This document shows positions 8,945-17,537 of a stretch of DNA of 64,000 nt, one piece after another (position 1 is the first letter of the stretch; every line of letters starts with the position of its first letter). The notes beneath the pieces are model-generated. The model saw only the letters and a list, made by a program, of their open reading frames with translations. It did not search any database and was not told where the DNA came from. The DNA lies in contig NZ_CP151637.1 in the NCBI RefSeq assembly GCF_038397755.1, forward strand, positions 2,418,001-2,482,000. Direction: 5' to 3'. The position numbers and the translations under genes were made by a program. The stretch comes from Microbacterium sp. LWH7-1.2 (GTDB lineage: Bacteria > Actinomycetota > Actinomycetes > Actinomycetales > Microbacteriaceae).

Positions 8945-9868
8945 TCAGCGCACCCGAAGTTCCTCCGGAAGCACCACGACGTCGACCAGCGCGCCGTTGC
9001 GCCAGAGGGTCATCTCCATGCGGCGGCCGATCGCCCCCTCCACCATGCGCCGCTGCAGTGCTGTCGGGTCGGCGATCGTGACGCCGTCGAGCGAGAGCAC
9101 GATGTCCCCGACACGGGCACCGGCCACGGCGGCGGGACTGTTCGGGACGACCGACACCACCTGCATCCCGACCTTCGACCCGGCCTTCGCCGCGACGTGG
9201 GGACCGAGCGGCACGGTCGAGCCGGCGATGCCCAGCCACGCGCGCCGTACGCGACCCGCAACTCGCAGTGCGTCGATGATCTCCCGCGTCGTGGCGTTGA
9301 TCGGCACCGCGAGCCCCAGGCCGATGCCGGCGACCGCGGTGTTCACCCCGACCATGCGGCCGGCGCTGTCGGCGAGCACGCCGCCGCTGTTGCCCGGATT
9401 GAGGGCCGCGTCGGTCTGGATCACCTCGTCGATCACCCGGCCCGAGCGCGTCGGCAGCGAGCGTCCGAGTGCCGACACGATCCCCGCGGTCACGCTGCCC
9501 GAGAATCCGCGCGGATTGCCGAGGGCGACCACGAGCTGCCCGACCCCGAGCTTCGAGGCATCCCCCATCGTCAGCGGTGGTGGGGTGTCGACGTCCGCGC
9601 GGAGCACGGCCAGGTCCGACAGTGGATCGGCGCCGATGACGGATGCTGCCGCCACCGTGCCGTCCGGGAACGCGACCTCCACCCCGATCGCGCCCTCCAC
9701 CACATGCGCGCTCGTGAGCAGGTGCCCCTCCGACGTGATGACCGACGCGCTGCCGGCACCCGCGCCCTGGCGGGTGCGCACACTCACCGCCGCGACGGAC
9801 GGCAGCACGGTCTGCGCGACACGCATGACCGTCGAGGAGTAGGCGTCGAGTGCCTCCTGGTCGTCCAC
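8945..9868 (-). CDS. HtrA/DegP-like serine protease with PDZ domain, apparently cytosolic
   Basis: Trypsin-fold protease of 307 residues with an intact triad: His55 in LLTSAHVV, Asp85 in PLSDLAVL and Ser161 in NPGNSGG. A single PDZ domain follows (about 210-300, with VVSVVPNSPAAVAGARVGD). Family members degrade or refold damaged proteins, usually outside the cytoplasmic membrane. This one begins directly with the protease domain (DDQEALDAYSSTVMRVAQ) and has no signal peptide or membrane anchor, so a cytosolic location is inferred. The GTG at 9868 has only a weak ribosome site, and the region upstream offers no hydrophobic segment in this frame. Confidence 0.88.
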   Translation of the reverse strand: MDDQEALDAYSSTVMRVAQTVLPSVAAVSVRTRQGAGAGSASVITSEGHLLTSAHVVEGAIGVEVAFPDGTVAAASVIGADPLSDLAVLRADVDTPPPLTMGDASKLGVGQLVVALGNPRGFSGSVTAGIVSALGRSLPTRSGRVIDEVIQTDAALNPGNSGGVLADSAGRMVGVNTAVAGIGLGLAVPINATTREIIDALRVAGRVRRAWLGIAGSTVPLGPHVAAKAGSKVGMQVVSVVPNSPAAVAGARVGDIVLSLDGVTIADPTALQRRMVEGAIGRRMEMTLWRNGALVDVVVLPEELRVR

Positions 9869-9929
9869 GAAACCAGTGTCGACCCGTCACGGATGCTGCG
9901 GCCGAAGTTCGCCGAAGGCGGAAGCCTCG

Positions 9930-10898
9930 TCAGATCGGGGCATCCCACCAATCCAGCACCCGCGTGCCGATCAGCGTGAGCCAACGCGAGGGCTCGCCCT
10001 CGGCGACGTCGACGTCGAACCAGGTGCGACCCGGCAACGGGGTGCCCTGCAGCCAGGTGCCGTCGGGCTGCCGGGCTGCGCGCACGACCTCGACGGCGTC
10101 CGCGAGCCTCGGATCGGGTGGAGTGCCCTCGAGCAGTGCGACGTCGCGGAAGTGATCGAGCGCGACCAGGGCGCTGTAGCGATGCCGGTTCGGATAGACG
10201 AATCGCGTGACGAAGTCGCCGACGACCTCGCCGGTCGTCGCCCGATTCATGAGATGGCGTGACAGGAGGTACTCCTCGCCGCCGTGGCGGGCGTCGCGCA
10301 TGCTCGTGTCACCCGTGATCCGCTCGTACGCGAGGATGCCGCGCGCCGCGTTGAGCGTCGAGTGGAAGGACGAACGCACGGAGTCGCCCTCTTCCGCCTC
10401 GCAGTTCCAGCCCCCGTCGGCGAGCCGATGCTCGGGGAACCACGCGACCAGTTGCGAGACGTCGGCTCCGAGCCAGGCGCCGCTCGCCAGTGTGTACGAG
10501 TTGATGCAGACGTCGACCTCTCCGCCCCAGTACGACAGGTCGTCGTACTCCCACCTGCTGTTCTCGGCGATCTTCTCCGCGGTGCCATCGAGCACGGCGG
10601 CATCGACGCCCCACTCACGGAGGTCCTTGAGCACCCACGTCGTCGCGACCCAGGGCTGGCCGGGCTCGTCCTGTTCGGCCCTTCCGAAGAAGCCTGCGGG
10701 GAAGAAGGCACCTCCTGCCCATTGCCCGTCGGCGTCTTGTTCCGCCAGCAGCCGCGCACCGAAGCCCTCGGTCCCCACCCGGGCGCGCGTAGCCTCCCAG
10801 ACTTCGGGCGGAGCCCCCGCGATATCGCGCTCCACCTGCCAGCGCAGCGCCGGATCGGAGTCGAGGAGCCAGTCGAGCACATCGCGATCGATGGTCAT
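9930..10898 (-). CDS. Alpha-alpha toroid (squalene-cyclase-like) protein of unknown function
   Basis: 322 residues. It looks like the helical toroid fold of terpene cyclases and prenyltransferases, with repeated short blocks such as ADGQWAGGAFF, DGGWNCEAEEGDSVRSSFHS and ARQPDGTW (the QxxDGSW type). The catalytic DxDD motif of squalene cyclase is not seen, so cyclase activity is not claimed; a carbohydrate- or lipid-linked role is possible. Similar stand-alone proteins are common in actinobacteria under the name squalene cyclase. Start ATG at 10898. It is followed on the minus strand by the HtrA-like gene 61 bp away, but co-function is unclear. Confidence 0.65.
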   Translation of the reverse strand: MTIDRDVLDWLLDSDPALRWQVERDIAGAPPEVWEATRARVGTEGFGARLLAEQDADGQWAGGAFFPAGFFGRAEQDEPGQPWVATTWVLKDLREWGVDAAVLDGTAEKIAENSRWEYDDLSYWGGEVDVCINSYTLASGAWLGADVSQLVAWFPEHRLADGGWNCEAEEGDSVRSSFHSTLNAARGILAYERITGDTSMRDARHGGEEYLLSRHLMNRATTGEVVGDFVTRFVYPNRHRYSALVALDHFRDVALLEGTPPDPRLADAVEVVRAARQPDGTWLQGTPLPGRTWFDVDVAEGEPSRWLTLIGTRVLDWWDAPI

Positions 10899-11024
10899 GC
10901 GGGCAGGCTAGCCACCGCCGCCGACAACGTCGAACTCTGCACACCGCCCCGGCCGCAGCATCCCTCCGTCCGAGAAGCGTGAGGATCGTCGCCCGCCGAC
11001 CCGCGGGTCAGGCAGAATTGCCCG

Positions 11025-12023
11025 ATGCCCATCGTCGACAACGGCGTGTACGTCGCCGGTAAGCGGATCGAGAATCCGTCGAGCCTCGCCGAGACCTTCG
11101 AGTACACCCGCGCACATCACGGGATGGCGTGGATCGGGCTCTTCCGCCCGACCCCGGAGGAGATCGCCGAGGTCGCCGACGAGTTCGCCCTGCACCCTCT
11201 GGCGGTCGAAGACGCACTGACCGGACACCAGCGATCGAAGCTGGAGCGCTACGGCGACATCCTCTTCGTGGTGCTGCGTCCGGCGCGGTACATCGATGAG
11301 ACCGAGACGGTCGACTTCGGCGAACTGCACGTCTTCGTCGGCCCCGATTTCATCGTGACGATCCGGCACGCGGAGTCTCCCGACCTCAGCCGCGTCCGTC
11401 GGCGGATGGAGCAGGAGCCCGAGCTGCTCGCACTCGGTCCCGAGGCGGTGCTGTACGCGATCCTCGACGAGGTCGTCGACGAATACACGCCGGTCGTCGA
11501 GGGCGTCGAGAACGACATCGACGAGATCGAGGACGCGCTGTTCGAGAACGGCGGTGTCACGCTGTCCAAGCGCATCTACGACCTGTCGCGCGAGGTGATC
11601 ACGCTGCAGCGCGCGGTCGCACCGCTCGCCGACATGCTCGAGTCGCTGCAGCGCGGCGCGCCGAAGTACGAGGTCGACCTCGAACTGCAGCGCTCGCTCC
11701 GAGACGTGCACGACCACGCCCTGCGCATCATCGACAAGACCGCGGCGTTCCGCTCGATCCTCGACAACGCCCTCACCGTCAACGCGACGATCGTCACGCA
11801 GCGCCAGACCGATACCGCGCTCGTGCAGAACGAGCAGGTCAAGAAGATCTCGGGATGGGCCGCGATCCTCTTCGGCCCCACCCTGGTGGGCACCATCTAC
11901 GGCATGAACTTCGTGTATATGCCCGAATTGGAATGGCCGCTCGGCTACCCGATGGCGCTCGCCCTGATGGCGGCGACGAGCCTCACCCTCTACTGGGTGT
12001 TCCGCAAGCGCCACTGGCTCTGA
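11025..12023 (+). CDS. corA: CorA-family magnesium/cobalt channel
   Basis: Pentameric inner-membrane divalent cation channel, 332 residues. A large cytosolic alpha/beta and coiled-coil domain fills residues 1-265, rich in acidic patches (ILDEVVDEYTPVVEGVENDI). Two C-terminal transmembrane helices follow (about 268-290 and 305-325), separated by the ion-selecting signature YGMNF at 292-296 and the loop VYMPELEW. The C-terminal KRHWL is basic, as in the family. All hallmark residues are present, so function is likely intact. It is a single gene with no operon partner: the upstream neighbour diverges and the next gene starts 111 bp downstream with its own ribosome site. Confidence 0.94.
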   Translation: MPIVDNGVYVAGKRIENPSSLAETFEYTRAHHGMAWIGLFRPTPEEIAEVADEFALHPLAVEDALTGHQRSKLERYGDILFVVLRPARYIDETETVDFGELHVFVGPDFIVTIRHAESPDLSRVRRRMEQEPELLALGPEAVLYAILDEVVDEYTPVVEGVENDIDEIEDALFENGGVTLSKRIYDLSREVITLQRAVAPLADMLESLQRGAPKYEVDLELQRSLRDVHDHALRIIDKTAAFRSILDNALTVNATIVTQRQTDTALVQNEQVKKISGWAAILFGPTLVGTIYGMNFVYMPELEWPLGYPMALALMAATSLTLYWVFRKRHWL

Positions 12024-12134
12024 GACCTGAGCCCGCGCCGGGTGGCGTCGCACCAGGAGTCACGGTTCCTGCGCACCCGGTCAAGCCACCGGGGCTTGTG
12101 AAGGGGAGAGTGGGGGCGGATCGAAGGAGGCCCC

Positions 12135-14225
12135 ATGCCTGCGCACACGCCCGACGCGCCAACTCAGCCCCACGACAACCCGGACCTCATTCCGGTGATC
12201 GCCGTGACGGAGGCCGAGCCGCGGCATCCGCTCGACCCGCTCACCGCGGGCGAGATCGAAGCGGCGCGCGAGATCCTCGTGTCGGCGGGCCTGCTGGGCG
12301 ACACGGTGCGCGTGCCGATGCTGCTGCCCGACGAGCCCACCAAGGACGAGCTCGCCGCCTGGTCGCCAGGTCAGCCGTTCGATCGTCGTATGGACGTGAC
12401 GCTCATGGATGCCGGCACCGGCGCCGTGACGGAAGCCATCGTGTCCGTCACGCGCGGCGTCGTCGTCGCGACGCGCGAGCTCGATCCGACCGCGGCGCCC
12501 TACGGCCAGCCGCAGTACCTGTTCGAGGAGTACGACCGTGCGGCGGAGATCGTGAAGGCCTCGCCCGAGTGGCGCGCCGCCATGAAGCGCCGCGGCCTGG
12601 AGGACCGCATCGACCTCGCCTTCTGCTCGCCCCTGGCCCCTGGCTTCGTCGGGCGTGAGAACGAAGTAGGGCGCCGCGTCATCCGTTCGCTCACGTTCCT
12701 GCGCGACAGCGAGGACGACATCCCGTGGGCGCACCCGGTCGAGGGCCTCATCGTGCACGTCGACCTCGTGTCGAACGCGGTCATCGGCATCGAGGACGAG
12801 GGCGACGTGCCGGTCCCGGCGGGGAGCGGGAAGTACACGCCGGCTGCCGTCGGCCCGGCCCGCGAGACGCTGAAGCCCATCGAGATCACGCAGCCCGAGG
12901 GGCCGAGCTTCTCCGTCAGCGGATCGCTCGTGCAGTGGGAGAACTGGTCGATGCGCGTCGACTTCAACGCGCGCGAAGGACTCGTGCTGCACGACGTGCG
13001 CTTCGACGACCGCCCGGTGCTGACCCGCGCGAGCGTGCCCGAGATGGTCGTGCCCTACGGCGACACCTCGAACACGCGCTTCTGGATCAGCTACTTCGAC
13101 GCCGGCGAGTATCTGCTGGGCAAGAACGCGAACCACCTCGAGCTCGGCTGCGACTGCCTCGGCGTGATCCGGTACTTCGACGGCCATATCGCCGACGACC
13201 ATGGGCACCCCGTGAAGATCCCGAACGTCGTGTGCATGCACGAGGAGGACTACGGGATCCTCTGGAAGCACACAGAGCAGGGACCGGTCGGCTCGCACGT
13301 CCGCCGCTCGCGGCGCCTGGTCGTCTCGTACTTCTCGACGATCGGCAACTACGACTACGGCTTCTACTGGTACTTCTCCCTCGACGGCTCGATCCAGCTC
13401 GAGGCGAAGGCCACCGGCATCGTGTTCGTCGGCGGTGGTGTGCCCGGCTCGACGAGCAAGCACGCGCCCGAGATCGCTCCGGGTGTGTTCGCGCCGGTGC
13501 ACCAGCATCTGTTCTCGGCGCGCCTCGACGTCGCGATCGACGGGGAAGACAACGAGCTCGTCGAGATCGACGCCGCCCGCATCCCGATGGGCGACGCGAA
13601 CCCCTTCGGCAATGCGTTCACCTGGACCGAGACGCCGCTGCGCACCGAGGCCGAGGCCCAGCGCGTCGCCGACACGTCGGTCGCGCGCGTGTGGGAAGTG
13701 CGCAGCGCCTCGAAGACCAACTACCTCGGCAAGCCCACGGCGTACCACCTCCTTCCCCAGCCGACCGCGCTGCTCATGGCCGACCCGGCATCGTCGGTCG
13801 CGGCGCGCGCCGCCTTCGCGACGAAGCACTTGTGGGGCACCGCGTACGACCACGACGAGCGCTGGCCCGCCGGCCGCTATCCGAACGCGCACCAGGGGGG
13901 CGCCGGGCTGCCGGCCTACACGTCGGACGACCGCTCGATCGACGGCGAGGACCTCGTGCTGTGGCACACCTTCGGCCTCACCCACATCCCGCGCCCCGAG
14001 GACTGGCCCATCATGCCCGTCGACTACGCCGGGTTCTGGCTCAAGCCCTACGGCTTCCTCGATGTGAACCCCGCGATGAACATCCCCGAGTCCTCGCAGG
14101 CGCACGCTGTCGGCCACAGGGTTACGGGCGCCGCGGGCGCCCCGGGCGCGACCGGTCCTCGGGTGGCGGGCGCAACCGCGGACGCCGGCTGCGGCATGGG
14201 TGCGGAGTGCGCCTGCGGACACTGA
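12135..14225 (+). CDS. Copper- and topaquinone-containing primary-amine oxidase
   Basis: Oxidatively deaminates primary amines to aldehyde, ammonia and hydrogen peroxide. 696 residues. The topaquinone tyrosine is Tyr406 in IGNYDYGF, the catalytic base is Asp322 in SYFDAGEYLLG, and the copper ligands are His456 and His458 (HQHLF) and His617 (LTHIPRPEDW). The N2/N3 and large beta-sandwich domains are complete. No signal peptide is seen, so it is probably cytosolic as in Arthrobacter. ATG follows AAGGAGG. Odd point: after the normal end (MNIPESS) there is a tail of about 40 residues with Gly-Ala-Pro repeats ending in CGMGAECACGH. An APC permease, AraC regulator and aldehyde dehydrogenase close by suggest a tyramine/phenylethylamine-type catabolic module. 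Confidence 0.95.
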   Translation: MPAHTPDAPTQPHDNPDLIPVIAVTEAEPRHPLDPLTAGEIEAAREILVSAGLLGDTVRVPMLLPDEPTKDELAAWSPGQPFDRRMDVTLMDAGTGAVTEAIVSVTRGVVVATRELDPTAAPYGQPQYLFEEYDRAAEIVKASPEWRAAMKRRGLEDRIDLAFCSPLAPGFVGRENEVGRRVIRSLTFLRDSEDDIPWAHPVEGLIVHVDLVSNAVIGIEDEGDVPVPAGSGKYTPAAVGPARETLKPIEITQPEGPSFSVSGSLVQWENWSMRVDFNAREGLVLHDVRFDDRPVLTRASVPEMVVPYGDTSNTRFWISYFDAGEYLLGKNANHLELGCDCLGVIRYFDGHIADDHGHPVKIPNVVCMHEEDYGILWKHTEQGPVGSHVRRSRRLVVSYFSTIGNYDYGFYWYFSLDGSIQLEAKATGIVFVGGGVPGSTSKHAPEIAPGVFAPVHQHLFSARLDVAIDGEDNELVEIDAARIPMGDANPFGNAFTWTETPLRTEAEAQRVADTSVARVWEVRSASKTNYLGKPTAYHLLPQPTALLMADPASSVAARAAFATKHLWGTAYDHDERWPAGRYPNAHQGGAGLPAYTSDDRSIDGEDLVLWHTFGLTHIPRPEDWPIMPVDYAGFWLKPYGFLDVNPAMNIPESSQAHAVGHRVTGAAGAPGATGPRVAGATADAGCGMGAECACGH

Positions 14226-14378
14226 GAGCGCGGGGGCGAGAAGACGGGTGACGGATGCTGCGGCAGCCGTCACCCGTCCGCTCTGGTGACAGCGCCCGGC
14301 GTCACCGTGCGTCGTTCGGGGCTTGACCTGAGCGTGGGTTTGCTGCGCGAGAACGTGATGAAACTTCGCCTTCAGGCA

Positions 14379-14407
14379 TTGAGACTTTCGAATATTTGTT
14401 CTACTAT
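14379..14407 (+). promoter_or_regulatory. Strong sigma70-type promoter of the DUF222/HNH gene
   Basis: TTGAGA at 14379-14384, a 17-bp AT-rich spacer, and TACTAT at 14402-14407. The ATG at 14414 lies 7 bp after the -10, so transcription would begin at or next to the start codon, giving a leaderless mRNA. No ribosome binding site is visible upstream of that ATG. Confidence 0.65.
14388..14403 (+). promoter_or_regulatory. Candidate LexA (SOS) box
   Basis: TCGAATATTTGTTCTA compares with the actinobacterial SOS box TCGAAC-N4-GTTCGA with one mismatch in each half. It sits between the -35 and -10, where LexA would block polymerase. Members of the mycobacterial 13E12/DUF222 family are known to carry SOS boxes, which fits. 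Confidence 0.6.
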
Positions 14408-14413
14408 GGACTC

Positions 14414-15748
14414 ATGCCCGAGACGCCTCCTCCTCCCGAGAGCGAGGATGGCAGGTGGTCGTTCGGGGCGGAGGAAGAGTTCGTGCCGCCCGTGCCAAAT
14501 GCGGTGGACCTGGTCGTCGAGACCGCGACGATGATGTCGGTGTTCGCGGCGCAGCGATTGCTGCGCGTCGACGCGATGCGGCGGGACCTGCTTCGCGAGG
14601 CCGACGGCCGAGGCGACGGGGTGCGGGACATCGTGGAGCGGTCGATCCGCCTCGAGCTGGCGGCGGCGATGCGTGTCACCGAGTACGCCGCGGGGCGTCT
14701 GATCGCGCAGGCCGAGGCGCTGGTGCGGCGCTACCCGGCTGCGCTGGAGGCGCTGGGGTGGGGTCGCATGACCGAGAAGCACGCCGAGATCATCGCGGAT
14801 CTTCTTGATGAGGCGCCGCCGGAGCTACGCGAGATGTTGCTGCAACGTGCGGTGCCGCTGGCGGCGTCGGAGCCGGTGGGCACCTTCCGGCGGGCACTGC
14901 GGACGCTGATCGACACCGCCCAGGCGACGACCCTGGAAGAGCGGCACCAGCGTGCGCTCACGCAGCGACGCATCGCCGTCGAGCGGGGGCAGGACGGCAT
15001 GGCCGGACTGTGGATCTTCGGCGCCGAAGTGGAGATCCACGCCATCCACGGTCGGCTGACGCAGATGGCGAAGGCGATCGCACGTGTGGACGGTAAGACC
15101 CGCACCCTCGATCAGCTACGCGCCGACGTCGCGACCGACCTCCTCATCGATGGCACCACCGATCACCTCCCCGAGGCGGCGTCCGGCATCCGGGCGCAGG
15201 TCGTCGTCACCGTACCGGTGCTCGCGCTACTCGACGACGAGTACGCCGATGCCGGCGACCCGCCCGTGGTCGAGGGCATGGGCCCGATCCCGCTGTCGAA
15301 GGCCCGCGAGTTGTGCGGCGGCGACGCGCGGTGGATGCGGGTGCTGACCCACCCCGAGACCGGCATCGTGCTCTCCGTCGGCCGCGACAGCTATCCGCCG
15401 CCGGCCCCATTGAAGAGACTCGTCAGATGGCGGGCCGACCGATGCATGGGTCCCGGCTGCTCGATGCCGGCCTCTCGCTGTGAGATCGACCATCAGATTC
15501 GATGGGCCGACGGCGGCGAGACATGCCTCGACAACACCCTGCCGTTCTGCAAAGGCCACCACCTCGTCAAAGACAACACCGACTGGCAGGTCCGGCAGAT
15601 CGAAGGCTCGGGCGGAGCCGTGGCGTGGACGTCTCCGACGGGGCGCCGGTACATCGTGCAGCCCGAGCGCAAGGTCCCGACATTCACCGTTCGGCCCCCG
15701 GCACGTTCTGATATCGGCGATGGACTGGGCGCAGAGGCACCGTTCTGA
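14414..15748 (+). CDS. DUF222 and HNH-endonuclease protein (13E12-repeat family)
   Basis: 444 residues. An N-terminal helical DUF222 domain (about 30-320, including AAQRLLRVDAMRRDLLREAD and GRMTEKHAEIIADLLDEAPP) is followed by an HNH nuclease domain near the C-terminus. The latter has CEIDHQIRWADGG (first H-containing strand), an Asn in CLDNTLPFCKGHH, and the metal-site cysteines MGPGCSMPASRC. The family is multicopy in actinobacteria, possibly mobile, and of unknown biological role. Start ATG 14414 is preferred over the TTG at 14396 because of promoter placement. It is likely DNA-damage inducible through the LexA-type box. It lies between the amine oxidase and its probable partner genes, as if inserted there. 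Confidence 0.88.
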   Translation: MPETPPPPESEDGRWSFGAEEEFVPPVPNAVDLVVETATMMSVFAAQRLLRVDAMRRDLLREADGRGDGVRDIVERSIRLELAAAMRVTEYAAGRLIAQAEALVRRYPAALEALGWGRMTEKHAEIIADLLDEAPPELREMLLQRAVPLAASEPVGTFRRALRTLIDTAQATTLEERHQRALTQRRIAVERGQDGMAGLWIFGAEVEIHAIHGRLTQMAKAIARVDGKTRTLDQLRADVATDLLIDGTTDHLPEAASGIRAQVVVTVPVLALLDDEYADAGDPPVVEGMGPIPLSKARELCGGDARWMRVLTHPETGIVLSVGRDSYPPPAPLKRLVRWRADRCMGPGCSMPASRCEIDHQIRWADGGETCLDNTLPFCKGHHLVKDNTDWQVRQIEGSGGAVAWTSPTGRRYIVQPERKVPTFTVRPPARSDIGDGLGAEAPF

Positions 15749-15851
15749 CCGACCGCGAACGACCTCGCCGCGATTCGAGCACACCGTGGCGCCCCGAACA
15801 TGAGGGGCGACGGATGCTGCACCACCCATCGCCCTTCTCGGCGTCAGCGGG

Positions 15852-17375
15852 TCACACGCCCACCGCCTCGCTGCCGAGATGCGGTGCATCCGCCTCCTCC
15901 GCGCCGTGACCGATCCGGCGGTAGACGTCGGGCTTGGCCTTGCGGAGCCAGTACGCCCACAGCACCGCCGCGACCGACGGCACCAGCAGGATCGCGGGCA
16001 GGATGAACGTCGTCGGCGTCGACTGCGGTTGGCCGAGCAGCACGTCCCAGTTCACGAGAATGAGGATCCAGACGATCCCGAGCGCGACGAGCGCGACGAT
16101 GGGCGCCACCAACCGGGTTCCCGCACCGACGTCGCGCCCGTCCCGTCGGAAGAACCCGATCACGGCGGCCGACACCAGCACCATGAGCAGCACGAGGCCG
16201 AAGGCGCCGAGGTTCGTGAGCCAGGTGAAGAGCGTGAGCACCGGGTAGGGGCCGCTCGCGGGGTTCCAGCCGCTCTCGGCGACCGCGAAGCCGATGATCA
16301 CGACGAGCGCGAGCACCGACTGCGCGAGCGAGCCCGCCCAGGGCGCACCGCTCGAGGTGCGGACCGTGCCCAGTTGACGCGGGAGCACGCCCTCACGGCC
16401 GAGCGAGAACGCGTAGCGCGACACGGCGTTGTGGAAGCTCACCAGCGCGGCGAACAGGCTCGTGATGAAGAGGATCGACATGAGGTCGACCCACAGCATG
16501 CCGAGGTGCTCGGCGGCGAAGTTGAAGAACAGCGGCGGACCCGCCTCCTCCGGAGTGATCCCGGTGGGGTCGGTGATCTTCGCGGGGCCGACGGCGAGCG
16601 CGAGCGCCCACGACGAGATCGCATAGAACACGCCGATGACGGCCACCGCAAGGAAGGTCGCGCGCGGGATGGTGCGCTTCGGGTCCTTCGACTCCTCGCC
16701 GTAGATCGCGGCGGATTCGAAGCCCATGAACGCCGCGATGCCGAAGGCGAGGACGGCGCCGACACCCGGCACGAAGAGCGCGGACGGGGTCATCGGCGCC
16801 AGGGTGAAGTCCTCGGCGGGGTTCGCGAACGCCACGACGTCGAAGACGATGACCGCGAGGAACTCGAGGGCGACGAGCACGCCCAGCACCTTCGCCGAGA
16901 GATCCACGCGGTTCACACCGAGGATGCCGACCACGACGATCCCCAGGATCACCCAGACCCACCACGGGCTGGCCCAGCCGGTCTTCGACTCGATGAACGA
17001 CGAGATCTGGAAGCCGAACATGCCCCAGATGCCGATCTGCATCGCGTTGTACGCGATGAGCGCGAGCACCGAAGCGCCCACGCCGGTCGGGCGGCCGATT
17101 CCCTGTGAGACGTACGAATAGAACGCGCCGGCGTTCGTGATGAAGCGGCTCATCGCGGCGTAGCCGATCGCGAAGATCGCGAGCGCCGCGGCCAGGACGA
17201 TATAGCCGAACGGGATGCCGTCGACATGCGTGACCGAGTAGGCGCTGGTCACGCCGCCGGCGACGACGGTCAGCGGCGCCGAGGCGGCGATGATCATGAA
17301 AGCGACCGCGAGGACCCCGAGGCGGCGATGCGCTGCCGTGCGGGTCGTCGAGGTCGTGGGGCCGGAGGTGGCCAT
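15852..17375 (-). CDS. APC-superfamily amino acid/amine permease
   Basis: 507-residue membrane transporter with about 12 hydrophobic helices. TM1 has the unwound glycine-rich segment VVAGGVTSAYSVTHVDGIP, and the fold continues through ISSFIESKTGWASPWWVWVI and a cytosolic C-terminal tail with KAKPDVYRRIGHG. In this family uptake of amino acids or biogenic amines is driven by proton symport or antiport. It diverges from the AraC-type regulator and shares a 162-bp control region with a perfect palindrome. Next to an amine oxidase and an aldehyde dehydrogenase, amine import is the best guess; the substrate is not readable from sequence. Confidence 0.88.
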   Translation of the reverse strand: MATSGPTTSTTRTAAHRRLGVLAVAFMIIAASAPLTVVAGGVTSAYSVTHVDGIPFGYIVLAAALAIFAIGYAAMSRFITNAGAFYSYVSQGIGRPTGVGASVLALIAYNAMQIGIWGMFGFQISSFIESKTGWASPWWVWVILGIVVVGILGVNRVDLSAKVLGVLVALEFLAVIVFDVVAFANPAEDFTLAPMTPSALFVPGVGAVLAFGIAAFMGFESAAIYGEESKDPKRTIPRATFLAVAVIGVFYAISSWALALAVGPAKITDPTGITPEEAGPPLFFNFAAEHLGMLWVDLMSILFITSLFAALVSFHNAVSRYAFSLGREGVLPRQLGTVRTSSGAPWAGSLAQSVLALVVIIGFAVAESGWNPASGPYPVLTLFTWLTNLGAFGLVLLMVLVSAAVIGFFRRDGRDVGAGTRLVAPIVALVALGIVWILILVNWDVLLGQPQSTPTTFILPAILLVPSVAAVLWAYWLRKAKPDVYRRIGHGAEEADAPHLGSEAVGV

Positions 17376-17500
17376 GTGCAGCTCCTTCGATGCTCAGGTC
17401 GGGTGGGGATCATCGTCCCGATCCCCGCGCATCGGGGGTTGACGCCGCGGGCAGAGTCCTTGCCTGTGGGGGCACATCGGCCGCTCGCGTGGTAAACTCG

Positions 17501-17518
17501 CGAATCGTATACGATTCG
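17501..17518. promoter_or_regulatory. 18-bp perfect palindromic operator (FCD/GntR-type core)
   Basis: CGAATCGTATACGATTCG is a perfect 18-bp palindrome between the divergent permease and AraC-type genes, 20 bp before the latter. The core TCGTATACGA has the TNGTNNNACNA layout bound by FadR-branch GntR regulators rather than an AraC direct repeat. The cognate regulator is not identified; the only FCD-type protein in the window is at 58.7-59.4 kb, and its own promoter carries different repeats. Confidence 0.65.
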
Positions 17519-17537
17519 GCCACAGTGAGGTGAGCCC

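Noticed and set aside
12081-14273. A 730-codon open frame on the minus strand across the amine oxidase gene
   Set aside because: It is the antisense frame of a gene with all catalytic residues intact; Arg/Val/Glu/Leu-rich composition is typical of high-GC shadow frames.
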